A DNA stretch of 64,000 nt from Hofstenia miamia (lineage: Eukaryota > Xenacoelomorpha > Acoela), in the NCBI GenBank assembly GCA_004352715.1, contig SCFE01000061.1, positions 1,208,659 to 1,272,658 of the forward strand, given 5' to 3'. Positions 10,952 to 22,378 of this stretch are shown here, in pieces; positions within the stretch are counted from its first letter, which is position 1, and each line of letters begins with the position of its first letter. The notes under the pieces are model-generated. The model was not told where the DNA came from and searched no databases. It saw only the letters and a list, made by a program, of their open reading frames with translations. The translations under genes were made by a program, and so were the position numbers.

Positions 10952-12791
10952 TGTGTATATATAAATATACATGTATGTATGACTAAATGAATTTAGGTGA
11001 TGAATCATCAGTTTAAAATTGAATTTGTTAACCTAAACTAAGTTCTAGAACATTGTAAATCTTTAAAGTTATAATGAAATTAATTGCAATTGACTGTATT
11101 TTTCACATTAAGTGCTGTGACCTTTACAAGTGTACGACCCCTAAAATGGCTATTAATGTTCTAAATGAGAAAGCTCAATATTAAATTTCTTCTTGATTTG
11201 AAACTATAAATTACTAATAAATTATTTAGTAATACAAGTTATCGATGCCTTTCAACCTAAGGAAGGAAGACAATACAATGTTTATCTTGACAGTCCTCCC
11301 AATCCGTAAGAAATTACTACAAATTGGTCAATTACACATTATAAGCCATACATAAATTCGGACTATCCTTGTAGACCCGCAATTATAATGAATTTTTTAG
11401 AGAATATATATTTAAAGCGGGAAATTCAAAATTATTTTAAGGAAAGATAAATATTAACAAATTTGCTTAATTCAACTACAAAATCCATGTACAGCATTAA
11501 AATTCAATTTATAGAGATATTCTATTGTCTCATTAACACGATTGCAAAGTTGTTGCTATCTTTGTCAAGGGAAAATGACACAAAACAAAGTAATACATGT
11601 AGCCAATTTTTTTGTTAACAACATTTCATCTGTATAAATATGCATTATTGAACAAGGTGTAGCCTAAATTGAAAGTTGTTTGTTATTTAAACGCAAAACA
11701 AATTGAATTTAGATTAACTAATAGAAAAATTCAACACCAAACAACTGTTAAGTAACTGGTATGTTATCAACAGGAAATGAAAATCATTTGCCTATGCCTC
11801 TCTGATGGGTAGGTACTCGCAATTTTATATTTTTCATTTAATGTTCCTGTTTGTAAGCATGTTTTTGTAATTGCACCCGTTCAACTTTATAAATACATCT
11901 GCTCAAAGCAGTTTGTAAAAACTCAAACGATTTTGCGAAGGAATCGACCTCGTTTGCAGAATGACAGATAATATTTTAATGATGTTTTGCAATATTTTGA
12001 ATCGGATATGGAGCAGGAAGAGATTATTCATCGAGAACTTCTTACTAGTGATAAAAGTAGCAGTTCTTGTGAAGAAGACCATTCTGATAATTTTGAAAAA
12101 AATACTGCTAATATGGCTGTTGTGGAAGAACCTTATGGAGAGGAATCCATTTTCAAACACAGGGAGGGCTATTATTTCAGACAATATTTCTGAACTGCAG
12201 CGCCTTCTGCCTGCTAAAAAATCCCAAAGCAGTCCTACAATTATTTTTTGATGAAATTTTGAAAATTGCTTATCAATTTAGAAGATTAGTTGAAATTTCA
12301 AGTCATCATTTAAAAATGTTTGGCAATGAATTAGCTGTGAGGATTTGGATGCATTCTTTTTTTTATTCATCATTACTGGACCTGGGAATCAAAATAATGA
12401 TGTGGGTTTTACTTGCAAGCATCTGCTTACGGATTATTGATTACAAAGCTTGCCAATGTTCAACACTGGTCCATCAGTGGGCCACTGGTTTTATCAGTGG
12501 TCACAAATACCGGAAGCTTCCCACCAGCCTTTCACTGATAATGACCAATATAATACTTTAAATTTGAAATCGTAATTTGCTATAAATTGTTTGAGTAAGA
12601 GCACAGTTGGAAGTGTGTGTAGCATATGATCCTAATAATTGAACAACTTCTTGCAAGCCAATATATTATACAGTGCTTACAATGACATGAGCTGGCATAC
12701 TGGATTGCGTCAACAACTAAAGGGTAACTATTTCCATTTGTTATGAAAATTTGAATTGATCAGCATTATAATTAATTTTTTATCGCTAGAG
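10952..12791. other. AT-rich region with one degenerate open frame (11960-12260)
   Basis: Two overlapping plus frames at 11961-12251 and 11987-12193 hold an acidic stretch rich in Ser and Glu (DKSSSSCEEDHSD). They are preceded in the second frame by an in-frame stop after RNRPRLQND. This looks like a scrap of a coding sequence, perhaps from a transposase amino end, but I cannot name it. A GCCACTGG-type near-palindrome lies at 12460-12540. Nothing else is seen. Confidence 0.35.
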
Positions 12792-12849
12792 CTACTCGTA
12801 ATGCCATTAATTTGCCATCGCCCCCTCTTTATTGGGCTAAAAGAATCTT
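12792..12849 (+). CDS. Paralogue A, exon 1 (candidate)
   Basis: The exon is preceded by a T-rich tract ending ATCGCTAGAG and followed by GTAAAT. It reads TRNAINLPSPPLYWAKRI and ends in phase 2. Compared with exon 1 of paralogue B, RNAINLPSP lines up with QNDIEAFQP and LYWAKRI with LYLLDEP, leaving a gap of several residues. An alternative acceptor two bases upstream (12790) is possible. The similarity is weak, so this exon is tentative. Confidence 0.4.
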
Positions 12850-15800
12850 GTAAATAATACTTTTTGAACATTGAAATCAAACTTTAATGTAATGCCTATA
12901 TTATATACAATAATATAATAATTTCTAAGTAAAATTTGTCGAATTTTAAGACTTTTAAAAGTTTTTGATTTGTTGGTTAGTGTTGGCAAATAAATGTCCA
13001 TTATTGCCAGTTGATCCCATTAATGGATCATTGGTCATCCGACAAGGCTTGTTATTTGCGGAAAATGCTTAATTATTTATAATAACTGTTTGATTTTCTT
13101 TACATATAACTATTGACGCTAAAAACTGCTTGTTAAAAGTTTTTACAGTTCTGTTATTCAATGTTTTAGCAAAAAGTTCCTTAGAAATGACAAGTTAGGA
13201 GAAGGTACTACTCGAACACTTGTTTATACTGAATTGGTTGCCGATGAGTAAGTACAGTACAATATATTATTATAAGCTCTTACTTATTTAGTTCGGTATT
13301 CTATTGGGTTTTCGAAAAGGTATTGAATTTTTTGCATTTAATAGTTATGTATAAGAACACCTATAATATTTATGATGTACTAATTTATATATATATATAT
13401 ANNNNNNNNNNNNNNNNNNNNNNNNNNNNNNNNNNNNNNNNNNNNNNNNNNNNNNNNNNNNNNNNNNNNNNNNATATATATATATATATATATATATATC
13501 GGGCTATGTATTCGAGCTTAAAAGTGCACTGAGTGCGAATAGGGCATCCTAATTCATATTACAGAGTGCGAGATTTGGTTCTGAATAATATTCTAAATTG
13601 AAATTGTGGAAAATCATTAAGAAATATTTGTTGAAATTTTTTCATTTGAACATATATCTCGCTCTTGGTATTTTTTTATCGAACACGGATTTTGAATTAT
13701 GATACATTTATCTGAAATTTTATTGTAAACTCTGATGCGTGTTTTTGTCTATTTTTTCTCAGACTGAGAGATTAATGTCTCCTGATATATTTATTCACGA
13801 TAACTTGCTGGAAAATGGAAAAATAATCATAAATTTTCAAACATCACATTGAACAATAGATATTCCTTCATTCCCTATCACTTTCCTTTTTTATTTAATA
13901 TACTGTTTTCTAGATCACCACTTTTTTAAGAATAAATTGTCAGGATTTGGCAAATAGTTTGACAGCATATCTTGACTTTCATATTGACTTATATGATAAT
14001 GAAATAGTATGTGACTTCAATAACACTCATGTTAAAAAACCATAAAATTTCTAGATGGTTTGAATTTCAAATGAAAATACTTCGTGCTAAAAGGTCACGG
14101 GAACTATCACAAGTCACCAACCCCTAGTAATCTATCTCAACTACGAAATCTTGTTCCCATTTTTAAAAAAAATCATAAAATGTTTCCAATTTTTTCATGC
14201 CATGCACCAATCGATAGATTTTTTTGTTATATCTTCTGTGCTCAAGAATATTCAATGGACCTGTTTCGAAAAACTTCAGAAATTGTCATTATTTGGCTGT
14301 TTAGTCCATTTCAGGTTTTATCTGATTTTATAATTTCTTACAGTATTCAATTAGCAATCGACAGAACTCTTGGCGTCTGTTATCGTATTTTGCATTTTCA
14401 TAAAATAATTAAAGGTCCGTAATTGAAATAGGCATTTCTGTAAAATCTAAATTGTTGGTTAAGTTGGCTAAGTGTTGTGCTAAAACCAAAGCTTTGTAGT
14501 AACCAATTCCTGATGCAGGCGTCAAAATGCATATTCTGCATTGTACTGCTCATTTCGAGAGCAGCGTGTAAATGTATGACCGTAATATATAGTAGGGCCT
14601 GGATTAACACAGAGCCTAACCACATGAGCCACAGCTCCCTATGTAAATATGGCAAAAACGCGCTCCCAAGACAGAAATTTGTTTATGCTCTATATTATGT
14701 GTTGATTATGAATCTCATTGTAAAGATTTCATTTGTAAATAACAATTTTAACCACTTGTACAATAGTGGGCCATTCAATGGCTCAGAGATTGATTGTTTC
14801 AGAAAAACCCAAATATTGTTTTTATTGAAAAATATATATTTAAAACAATATTTGAAATGACGCTTGTTTTTGTTCCACAAGAAACAGCCCACATGCATAC
14901 CCACCTTCGTATTGGATGCAGGTTAAATTTTAAGTTGGAACCCAACTAAGTTTGATAACATCATAGATCAACCACAACAAATAAATAAATTTTGTGAGTC
15001 ACACCCGACTGTCAATTTACAAAATTTTTAGATTCAGAATTTATTATAGTTCAAAAAATTAACAATTCATTACTACCAGACAGCATAAGCCTGGAATTGC
15101 ATACAAGCAAAGCCTTAGGTATCAAATAAACACATTAGATTTAAGATTGGATTATTTACAGACTATAAATTCACATTTTATCTAAATTTGATACATGAGC
15201 CTTCCGCAATACATTAGAGGGCAGAAAGGCTATGGTTAGACTATGTGATTGATAACAAGCGCAGTTACAAAATCACGTTACATCACTAATTATCTCGGGT
15301 GATTTGACGTGCGAATTTATCAGATCACATGTGACAAATCACGTAGTCTATGTCTAGCTTATCAGATATACATGAGAGATATTCTAAAGCTATAATTTGT
15401 ATTATTTGTATTTTTGAATTCTTTTCCTCTAATTATTTTTTTACTTTAAGAATTTTTTTTAAAAAAAGTTTTAAATATTTCCAAGAAGTGCTTATAATCA
15501 TAGATGGATGCGGGTGTAATTTTTTATATCCATAATGCGCCGCACAGCATGTCTCTTAGACATATTCACCTGCACCTGCAACACACCCGCCATTTGATAA
15601 ATGTCGCCTGTCATTTCAAGTAATTAAACCAAAAAAATGTCAAGCACCGAATTGATTTTCTATTAATATTGTTTAATTGAGTAAATGATGCCAAATACAT
15701 TATATTATATAGATTTCATAGTATATTTAATATTCTATTAGCTTAGTATTACGCATGTAACAAAATAAAAATGTCCACCCGCACCGCAACCGGTGTGGCA

Positions 15801-18765
15801 ATTTGAAATTCAGTCCCACATTGCAACACATCCGCGCGGGTGCAGGAAAAACCACAACCCCCTGGGTAAACCTGCACCCGCGACCATCTTTGCTTGTAAT
15901 AAATTTGAATATTCAAATTATTAGTATATTTTAGTAATTTTAAAATTCGATATTTAGATAATGCACAGGCTAGCTTCGTACAGATAAAACATATACACAA
16001 AAAAGTAACTTATTTCAACACCTTTGCTTAAATAGGGAATTTCTAGAACAATAATGGCAGAAAATAAATTATGCAAATTCTAAAAAGGCTCTATAATAAA
16101 GCATCACAATTACAAAGAAGATATACTTGCTTCCTTATCTACTACAAAATACTTTAACTGATTTATAAATTACTCAAATCTCACGAATTAATAGCTAGTT
16201 AGATATATAACTGCATATGCATATTGCATAATGGCGCATACTGCCATCAACTTTAGAACTACAATATAAATTCTGTCTTTTTGTTGATGCAAATCTTTCA
16301 AGGAATCGGGTAAGGTTATATTTTTTAATACATGTATTTAGTGACTTATGCATGAAATATGACTGCTGTTGAAATACAATTTAATAGTTTATAAGAAAAA
16401 CAAGAGTGTGAGTGTCATGTACTGCTAAGTGTTTCAGTAATGTTTTAAAGTAGAAATATAAAACGCTGCTTTTAGGTTGGTAGAATGTACAAAATTAGGT
16501 CTGCTTTGGATAATTTATACATTGGGTATGTGGGCCTTGAAGTTGCAGCATTAGTTGATAAAGATGCAGCTGAACTCTTCGATTTAGGAAGTGGTGATGA
16601 ATCGTAAGTATTATTTTACTGAAAAACTTTATTTTTAATTCTAGTGGGGAACATGCATGCCAGTAGTTATATCTGAGTGATGCTCCCTAGTTCAAAATTC
16701 TTTGATAACTTTGAGGATCTTAAAGAAACTTTTTACATTTCTTTGCAAGAAATTGGCAGGTTTTTTGAAGAAATTAAAGAAATTTCTTTTAAGAAATAGA
16801 AGAATTTAAGAGATTTATTTAACAAAATAAACAATGTCAAAATTTACAAATAATACTTTTAAGTGAACACTATTACAAAGACAGTCAATAGATGTATCCC
16901 AATCATTATAGAGCCAAATCGTCCTGTGACAACATCTAAAGTAAAAGACGATTGTTGTACACAATAAATTCTAATCTCAAAAATCGTATCATACTTGGTG
17001 AACAGATATTTCAATACCGCATAAATGTATATGTATACAAGTTAAAGAAATTTATTGGAAATTGTCATACATTCAACACAAAGTAATATCATTGAAGATC
17101 AATATTTCAATTATACAAGACCGAATATATACTTAAGAATAAAGATCAAATTCCAAAGAACTTGTTTCATCAATTGTCTATGGATATCAATGCGACAATT
17201 GCAATAAATTGTACATTGGTGAATCAGTACGATATTTCACAAAGAGACTAAAAGAACATCTTAATGGACATTTAAACACAGAAGTCTACAAACATCATCA
17301 CGAATTTATAGAAAATAATTTTGGCATTATAATATGAACAAAAACATTAATTAACAGTAGAATCATAATAAAAAAAGATCACAGGCTTTGCCATTGTGTG
17401 AGCTTTTTCATTTCTTGATATAACAAAATGCAGCGGTTTGAATATAGTTACAGTAAACAAAAAGTATTCGACGATCTTCAATAAAAATACTTATAACCAC
17501 CTCAACGGCATTTCTAGTTATTTTTCTTATCAAATACTGGTATAGAAAATACTGTTGAGTAGAATTGCGTATATATATATATATATATGCGTTAGTGCAG
17601 ATCAGCGGACTCTGATTTCTAAAAACTGAAGTGACGTCAAATAACATGCTAAGGGTTTACTTCATCAAATGTTAAAAATCCATTGATTAGGGTTTAGGTC
17701 AAAAAAATATTGAAAAATTTAGGTTGTGGGTTTGGTTCTAGGGTTTAGGTTTAAGAAATGTCAAGTTGCGACTTGGGTTAGGGTTCAGGTCGATAAAATA
17801 TTGTAAAATTTAGAATTTAAGTTTACGTTCTAGATGACGTGATATACAGTGTTGCATAGAAACAATGTNCATACTTGGTGAACAGATATTTCAATACCGC
17901 ATAAATGTATATGTATACAAGTTAAAGAAATTTATTGGAAATTGTCATACATTCAACACAAAGTAATATCATTGAAGATCAATATTTCAATTATACAAGA
18001 CCGAATATATACTTAAGAATAAAGATCAAATTCCAAAGAACTTGTTTCATCAATTGTCTATGGATATCAATGCGACAATTGCAATAAATTGTACATTGGT
18101 GAATCAGTACGATATTTCACAAAGAGACTAAAAGAACATCTTAATGGACATTTAAACACAGAAGTCTACAAACATCATCACGAATTTATAGAAAATAATT
18201 TTGGCATTATAATATGAACAAAAACATTAATTAACAGTAGAATCATAATAAAAAAAGATCACAGGCTTTGCCATTGTGTGAGCTTTTTCATTTCTTGATA
18301 TAACAAAATGCAGCGGTTTGAATATAGTTACAGTAAACAAAAAGTATTCGACGATCTTCAATAAAAATACTTATAACCACCTCAACGGCATTTCTAGTTA
18401 TTTTTCTTATCAAATACTGGTATAGAAAATACTGTTGAGTAGAATTGCCTGTATATATATATATATATGCGTTAGTGCAGATCAGCGGACTCTGATTTCT
18501 AAAAACTGAAGTGACGTCAAATAACATGCTAAGGGTTTACTTCATCAAATGTTAAAAATCCATTGATTAGGGTTTAGGTCAAAAAAATATTGAAAAATTT
18601 AGGTTGTGGGTTTGGTTCTAGGGTTTAGGTTTAAGAAATGTCAAGTTGCGACTTGGGTTAGGGTTCAGGTCGATAAAATATTGTAAAATTTAGAATTTAA
18701 GTTTACGTTCTAGATGACGTGATATACAGTGTTGCATAGAAACAATGTTTACATATCAGAGTTCG

Positions 18766-18801
<36 letters not shown>

Positions 18802-21800
18802 CATATTATTATAAATAATATAATATTTTAAATAAGTCATTAATATTATTAATGTATATATATATCCATATAACCATGCATAATCATCTCATAATAAAAC
18901 ATGTATAATTTCAATGTTTATAGAAAGAGAAATTCTATGCATGCAATCAATGAATTTGTTCCCTGAGAATTTCCTACATTTCATACATTAAATGATGCTA
19001 TGAGGAATTTTTGATTTTCTACTTGCAAAACTTAACTAAATATTTATGTTTGAAATATTTGCTAAATGTATGGTATTTCTAAAGTCTTATAATATGATAA
19101 AGAAATTCTATGTTGCTAAGTCAAACCTAGAAACATATATGCTACTAAAACTTATAACCGTTCAACATGAAATAACGATCTGCAATTTTTTGATTTTTAA
19201 CAGGAAATTTATTTCTTTAAAGATCTCTTAAGATAAAAAATTATAGTCTTTAAAGATCTATAATTTTTTTAATTTTATACAAGAATTGCGTATCCTTAAA
19301 GATCTTGAAGTAAAAAATTACTTTTCTTTGAAGATCTGCAATTTCTTCAAAGATTTTAATGTAAATTGAAGTTTCTGCAAAGTTTTTAAAGATTGTTCAA
19401 CTAGGGCTGTGTCACTTTTTTCTGATTTGTCGAGAGGCCACAGCAAGGAGCTGTCACTTTTTTCTGATTGGTCAAGAGGTGGGGTCCATTTCATTCCACT
19501 ATTTTCTGATTGGTCGAGAGGCCAAGGCAAGCCCATTCCACTCTGACTCATGGGCTATGTTAGGCCTTGGCCATTGACGGGGTGTTTTAGTACTATTGAC
19601 TCACATAATTATGCCGTCATTTTTTAGTTTTGCATGTTTACTTGCTTGCACAAGGGTTTTTGTTAATATATGTGACATTGTTAGCTGGGGGTTTACATTG
19701 CATTTGTGATAACACATTGTTGACTAATGATTTTCTTTTCCATAAAATAATTCTAGGCATTGCTAATGATTAATCACCGTCATTTAATTCATTTTTCAGG
19801 GAATCTAAAGATTACATACAAAAGGCTACATTTCAATTTTCAAATACACTGCTATTTCCTTGTAAAAATTCCATATGTTGAATTTGTTTTTCACAATTAT
19901 AAAACGGAAAAATATTCATCATACTTAAACATTACAAGCTTATGAAATATAGAAATACATGATAAAACAATTTTGCTTTCTGAAAAAATATGCATGCGAT
20001 GCAATTAGTAAGATATACATGCTGCTTTCAATTAATACACAATTATTATATTAGTTTTACACAGCAGGCTTCTCTTTGAATTTCTTGGCCAATTCTAGGA
20101 ATGTATGAAATGATCAAGCTCTACAGTTATTTTCAAAATTCATCTTAAGGCTAAATTTAAGATTAAATCATAGTCTAAGGTACTTTTAGACAATTTCTGC
20201 AAAAAAACGTTCCTTTACATTAAAATATATTGTAGCATCTTCAAATTTCTTCTGCATATACTAAACAAAACATGCAAACTAACAGTTATAAAATTAAATC
20301 AATCCCTTTAATTACCAATCCCAATGGAACGAACAGGCTTAAGTGCTTCAATATTATGATCTTAGACGCATTTCTTGTCTTTCATATAGCAGGCTAATTT
20401 CCTTACTGACAACATGCAAATTTTTGCAAAAAATATAAAAACTACTGTTTTGAATTTGTTTGTAGATCTTAACAAATTCATCATGCTTAAGTAATTCCTA
20501 TGTTGAAATGTATGTTTGTATTGGAGTACAGAACATTTTCTAATTATTCCAACAGACAATAATTTTCTCATAGTGGGTAACCAAACTGCTTTTATTTATT
20601 TTAATTTTTCTGAAAAAAATTTTCTCATTTTGAAATACTAAAGTAAATGAATAACCATTAAACATAATTAACAACAAGTTCTTTATAATCATGGATTGGT
20701 AATTTGTTGAAAAATCAAAGATAATAAAACAATAAATTCAGTTAAAAGCAGAAATTACTTGTAAATATAAAGAACTGCAAATTTATTCCATTTCTTACAC
20801 CTTCCCACATTTGCATTTACTTTGTAAACAGGAGAAAATAAACAGACAATTAAATAGTTTGCCCACCAAATTAATTCCTCTTATATGTAGTATTAAGTAA
20901 TTGCTAAAATTCCAATTTCTTAGGATTGTTACTTAAGGCAAATTCCTAAATCAAATTGTAGCCTGGAAGTGATATGTTTTTGCCACATTTTATTAAATTT
21001 TAAAAAATCTCCAAGCCTTGTTTGCATAGCAATGAAAGGAAATATTGTATATGTATAAATTCTAATTTTGTAACTTGTTTAATAATTTAGCCATGATCTC
21101 ATTTGGCACATTAAAGTATATGAACTCTTAGATTGAAATAATGTTTTCAGAATTAATTGGTTGTTTTAATTTACAGCAAAATTTAGTGCTTTAAATAAAA
21201 AATATTGTCAAAATGTTATTAATCAAGTTGAAAATTTAATAGAAAGATTACAGTTTAACAAATATAATATAATATTAAATATTAAATCAAATTGGCAACA
21301 GTCAAATTTGTACTAATGGGTAAGAATTAGAAATAAGGTCAATTCCACAAAACTCTATTATAAATTTGTTGTGCTTATGTAAAAAGTGCCTAACTTGTGT
21401 TCCTAACTTAGAAGTTATTATACAAAATTCACATGTCTATTTGAATAGCACCATTCCTACAAAGTTCAAGTGCAGAGATTTATTTTGGATTGCTGTAGAA
21501 TCAGATAAATGCGTTAAATCAATGTATAACACCATTTCCCATAGGCTGACACAATGGATTATTCACCCTAAATAATTAGCAATAATTTAATCAGGATTTA
21601 ATTTTCCAAATTCACTATCATGTTGTACTTCAAAAAAGTCAGATAAAATTTGCCTTTTGTATATCTTCAATGCATATTAAGTTATTGATCACATTTTATT
21701 AGAGAAAATTGGTTTGTAAATATTTAAACAGTGTTTTATTGAATTATGATTGTGATAAATTGTTTGGTTCATACTTTAATCTGTTTAGATTCACTATGCC

Positions 21801-21900
21801 AGCTGAAGGAGAAGATGGCCTCTGTCTTGCATGGAATGGCAACATTTTCTTTGAATGGCTGTATAAAGGAGGTCAATGTCCCCAATATAATGCAATGTAA
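12792..21900 (+). CDS. Paralogue A: four-exon gene for a small putative beta-trefoil protein
   Basis: Exons: 12792-12849 (least certain), 13170-13247, 16484-16603 and 21789-21900 (stop TAA at 21898). All have GT-AG borders and all internal junctions are phase 2, the same as in paralogue B on the other strand at 43-59 kb. The joined product is about 121 residues from the first exon codon. It can be read as three ~40-residue units: KKFLRNDK...TLVYTELV, then MYKIRSALDNLYIGYVG...AELFDLGSG, then FTMPAEGEDGLCLAW...CPQYNAM. Units with hydrophobic strands and a recurring 'YIGY'/'LFDL' pattern suggest a beta-trefoil, as in many lectins and protease inhibitors; this fold is inferred. No signal peptide is visible and the first exon lacks a start ATG, so an upstream exon is missing or the gene is damaged. 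AATAAA at 21964 could serve polyadenylation. Function is unknown. Confidence 0.6.
13170..13247 (+). CDS. Paralogue A, exon 2
   Basis: The acceptor is CAATGTTTTAG and the donor GA|GTAAGT. The 78-base exon encodes KKFLRNDKLGEGTTRTLVYT plus ELVAD, entering and leaving in phase 2. It corresponds to the exon of paralogue B beginning GKFLMNEK, which also has entry and exit phase 2. Confidence 0.7.
13384..13499. repeat. (TA)n microsatellite with assembly gap (N 13402-13473)
   Basis: TA repeats flank a 72-base run of N on both sides, so the gap is probably more of the same repeat. Confidence 0.9.
15501..15890. mobile_element. MITE-like element with GCGGGTG-bearing ends
   Basis: The left end TAGATGGATGCGGGTGTAA and the reverse complement of the right end (AAGATGGTCGCGGGTGCAGG) form imperfect terminal inverted repeats of about 17 bases around ~390 bp. 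The interior holds further CACCCGC and GCGGGTG blocks and is much richer in G+C than its surroundings. No coding capacity is seen. The CAGRGATGG-like ends recall non-autonomous hAT elements, which is an inference. Confidence 0.5.
16484..16603 (+). CDS. Paralogue A, exon 3
   Basis: The 120-base exon encodes MYKIRSALDNLYIGYVGLEV and continues through AALVDKDAAELFDLGSGDE. It is followed by TC|GTAAGT, an ideal donor in phase 2. Two acceptors are possible: TTTTAG before 16476 (phase 0) or GGTAG before 16484 (phase 2); only the latter joins in frame to exon 2. It matches the exon of paralogue B that reads KYKIKSALDDTYIGYLG...ADLFDLGSG nearly residue by residue. Confidence 0.8.
17158..17337 (+). pseudogene. 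Penelope-like element GIY-YIG endonuclease fragment
   Basis: An open stretch reads ELVSSIVYGYQCDNCNKLYI followed by GESVRYFTKRLKEHL. This is the GIY-YIG nuclease pattern: an aromatic-rich strand, a CxxC pair, YIGES with the catalytic arginine region, and a KEHL helix. In Penelope-like retroelements this domain follows the reverse transcriptase and nicks the target DNA. Here it stops after about 59 residues, and the preceding part (NKDQIPKNL) is in another frame. No reverse transcriptase was found next to it, so it is a 3' scrap. A viral or bacterial source for the domain is less likely in this setting. Confidence 0.65.
17660..17830. repeat. Degenerate telomere-like TTAGGG/TTTAGGT stretch
   Basis: GGGTTTAGGTC, TTCTAGGGTTTAGGTTTAAG and GGGTTAGGGTTCAGGTC follow within 170 bases, and the block is repeated at 18540-18710 in the duplicated copy. 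It resembles decayed interstitial telomere repeat, but it could equally be part of the element around it. Confidence 0.4.
18038..18217 (+). pseudogene. Second copy of the GIY-YIG fragment (in the duplicated block)
   Basis: It is identical to the fragment 880 bases upstream and lies inside the second half of the 879-bp duplication, so it may be an assembly copy and not a separate locus. Confidence 0.6.
18749..21788. other. Remainder of intron 3 of paralogue A
   Basis: Apart from a (TA)n tract at 18767-18797, the AGATCT-rich repeats at 19206-19340 and the 42-bp minisatellite described separately, this is AT-rich sequence without a recognisable gene. The short frames at 20362-20571 and 21366-21575 have no motif. 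Confidence 0.45.
19412..19540. repeat. 42-bp minisatellite with phased CCAAT-type motifs
   Basis: The unit contains TTTCTGATTGGTCGAGAGGC and recurs with starts of CTGATT at 19422, 19464 and 19506, exactly 42 bases apart, with a partial fourth unit after it. CTGATTGG is the complement of CCAATCAG, a good NF-Y type box; the first copy has a mismatch (CTGATTTG). On the minus strand the period equals 14 codons, so a 77-codon frame there reads as a repeat of PLDQSEKS. Confidence 0.8.
21789..21900 (+). CDS. Paralogue A, terminal exon
   Basis: The acceptor AATCTGTTTAG is followed by one base completing the phase-2 codon, then FTMPAEGEDGLCLAWNGNIF and FEWLYKGGQCPQYNAM and a stop at 21898-21900. The stop overlaps a GTAAGA that could be mistaken for a donor. 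Paralogue B has the same exon start and length (FTLPAEGEYKCLNL...GGCSQFNAEE, stop). Confidence 0.8.
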
Positions 21901-22378
21901 GAACATGTGAATAATGATGTAAACATATTAGTAGATATTTGCCCCCTTAATTGTCAGATTACTAATAAATCAGCTATGTGAGTTTTTGTTGATTTGCAAA
22001 TATATGAAATTTAAATTTGTCAATGTGGACATGTCATTAATTGGTGGAGAAAGAGCCAGAGGTGAGATCCTGGATAATATTGCTTTGCAGGACCTGAAAT
22101 GCACTAGCTCACTAGTGTACCTAAGCAGACCTCAGTATCCCACCTGAGCCAAATTACAAACAGTTTAAATTTCTTACTATGTGTGGAACAGAAGTGCTTC
22201 CTTTTCATGAATCAGCAATTCTTAGTATTTTACTAAGTATATCTAATTTGATCTATTGTTTCAATTATCTAAATAGTCTCATATCTATGAGATTAGAGAT
22301 ATAAGCAGATATATTTATTAACTAGGACAATGATAAAGTAGTTTTCATTTAACTCAAAGGCATGAGACATGTTTTGAG

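Larger units (their letters stand above)
13248..16483. other. Intron 2 of paralogue A: TA/N tract, MITE and unannotated AT-rich DNA
   Basis: A (TA)n tract with an N gap at 13402-13473 and a MITE-like element at 15501-15890 are the only features I can support. The 112- and 127-codon frames at 14084-14422 and 14477-14860 show no family motif and no codon pattern that I trust. Confidence 0.45.
16990..18748. repeat. 879-bp direct duplication joined by a single N (17869)
   Basis: Bases 16990-17868 and 17870-18748 are the same length and differ only around the TA tract (GCGTATATA versus GCCTGTATATA). One copy ends and the other begins exactly at the single N. Near-perfect identity with the join at the border is what a contig overlap or two haplotypes placed end to end would give, so a real tandem duplication is doubtful. 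Confidence 0.95.

Noticed and set aside
12790-12850. Reading the first exon of paralogue A from the internal ATG (MPLICHRPLFIGL...)
   Set aside because: That frame ends in phase 1 and cannot join exon 2, whereas the frame used joins in phase 2 as in paralogue B.
14084-14860. Open frames of 112 and 127 codons in intron 2 of paralogue A
   Set aside because: No family motif or exon borders; lengths are unremarkable for AT-rich sequence of this size.
16476-16603. Earlier acceptor giving VGRMYKIRSAL at exon 3 of paralogue A
   Set aside because: It is phase 0 and would shift the frame relative to exon 2; kept only as an alternative.
17660-17830. True telomeric repeat array
   Set aside because: The TTAGGG-like words are irregular and few; a decayed interstitial or element-internal sequence is more likely.
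19318-19551. Real protein with PLDQSEKS repeats
   Set aside because: The frame is a by-product of a 42-bp repeat, lacks exon signals and runs antisense inside an intron; better described as a minisatellite.
21894-21902. GTAAGA as a splice donor after the last exon of paralogue A
   Set aside because: The stop codon overlaps it, and paralogue B also stops at the equivalent place, so a terminal exon is the simpler reading.
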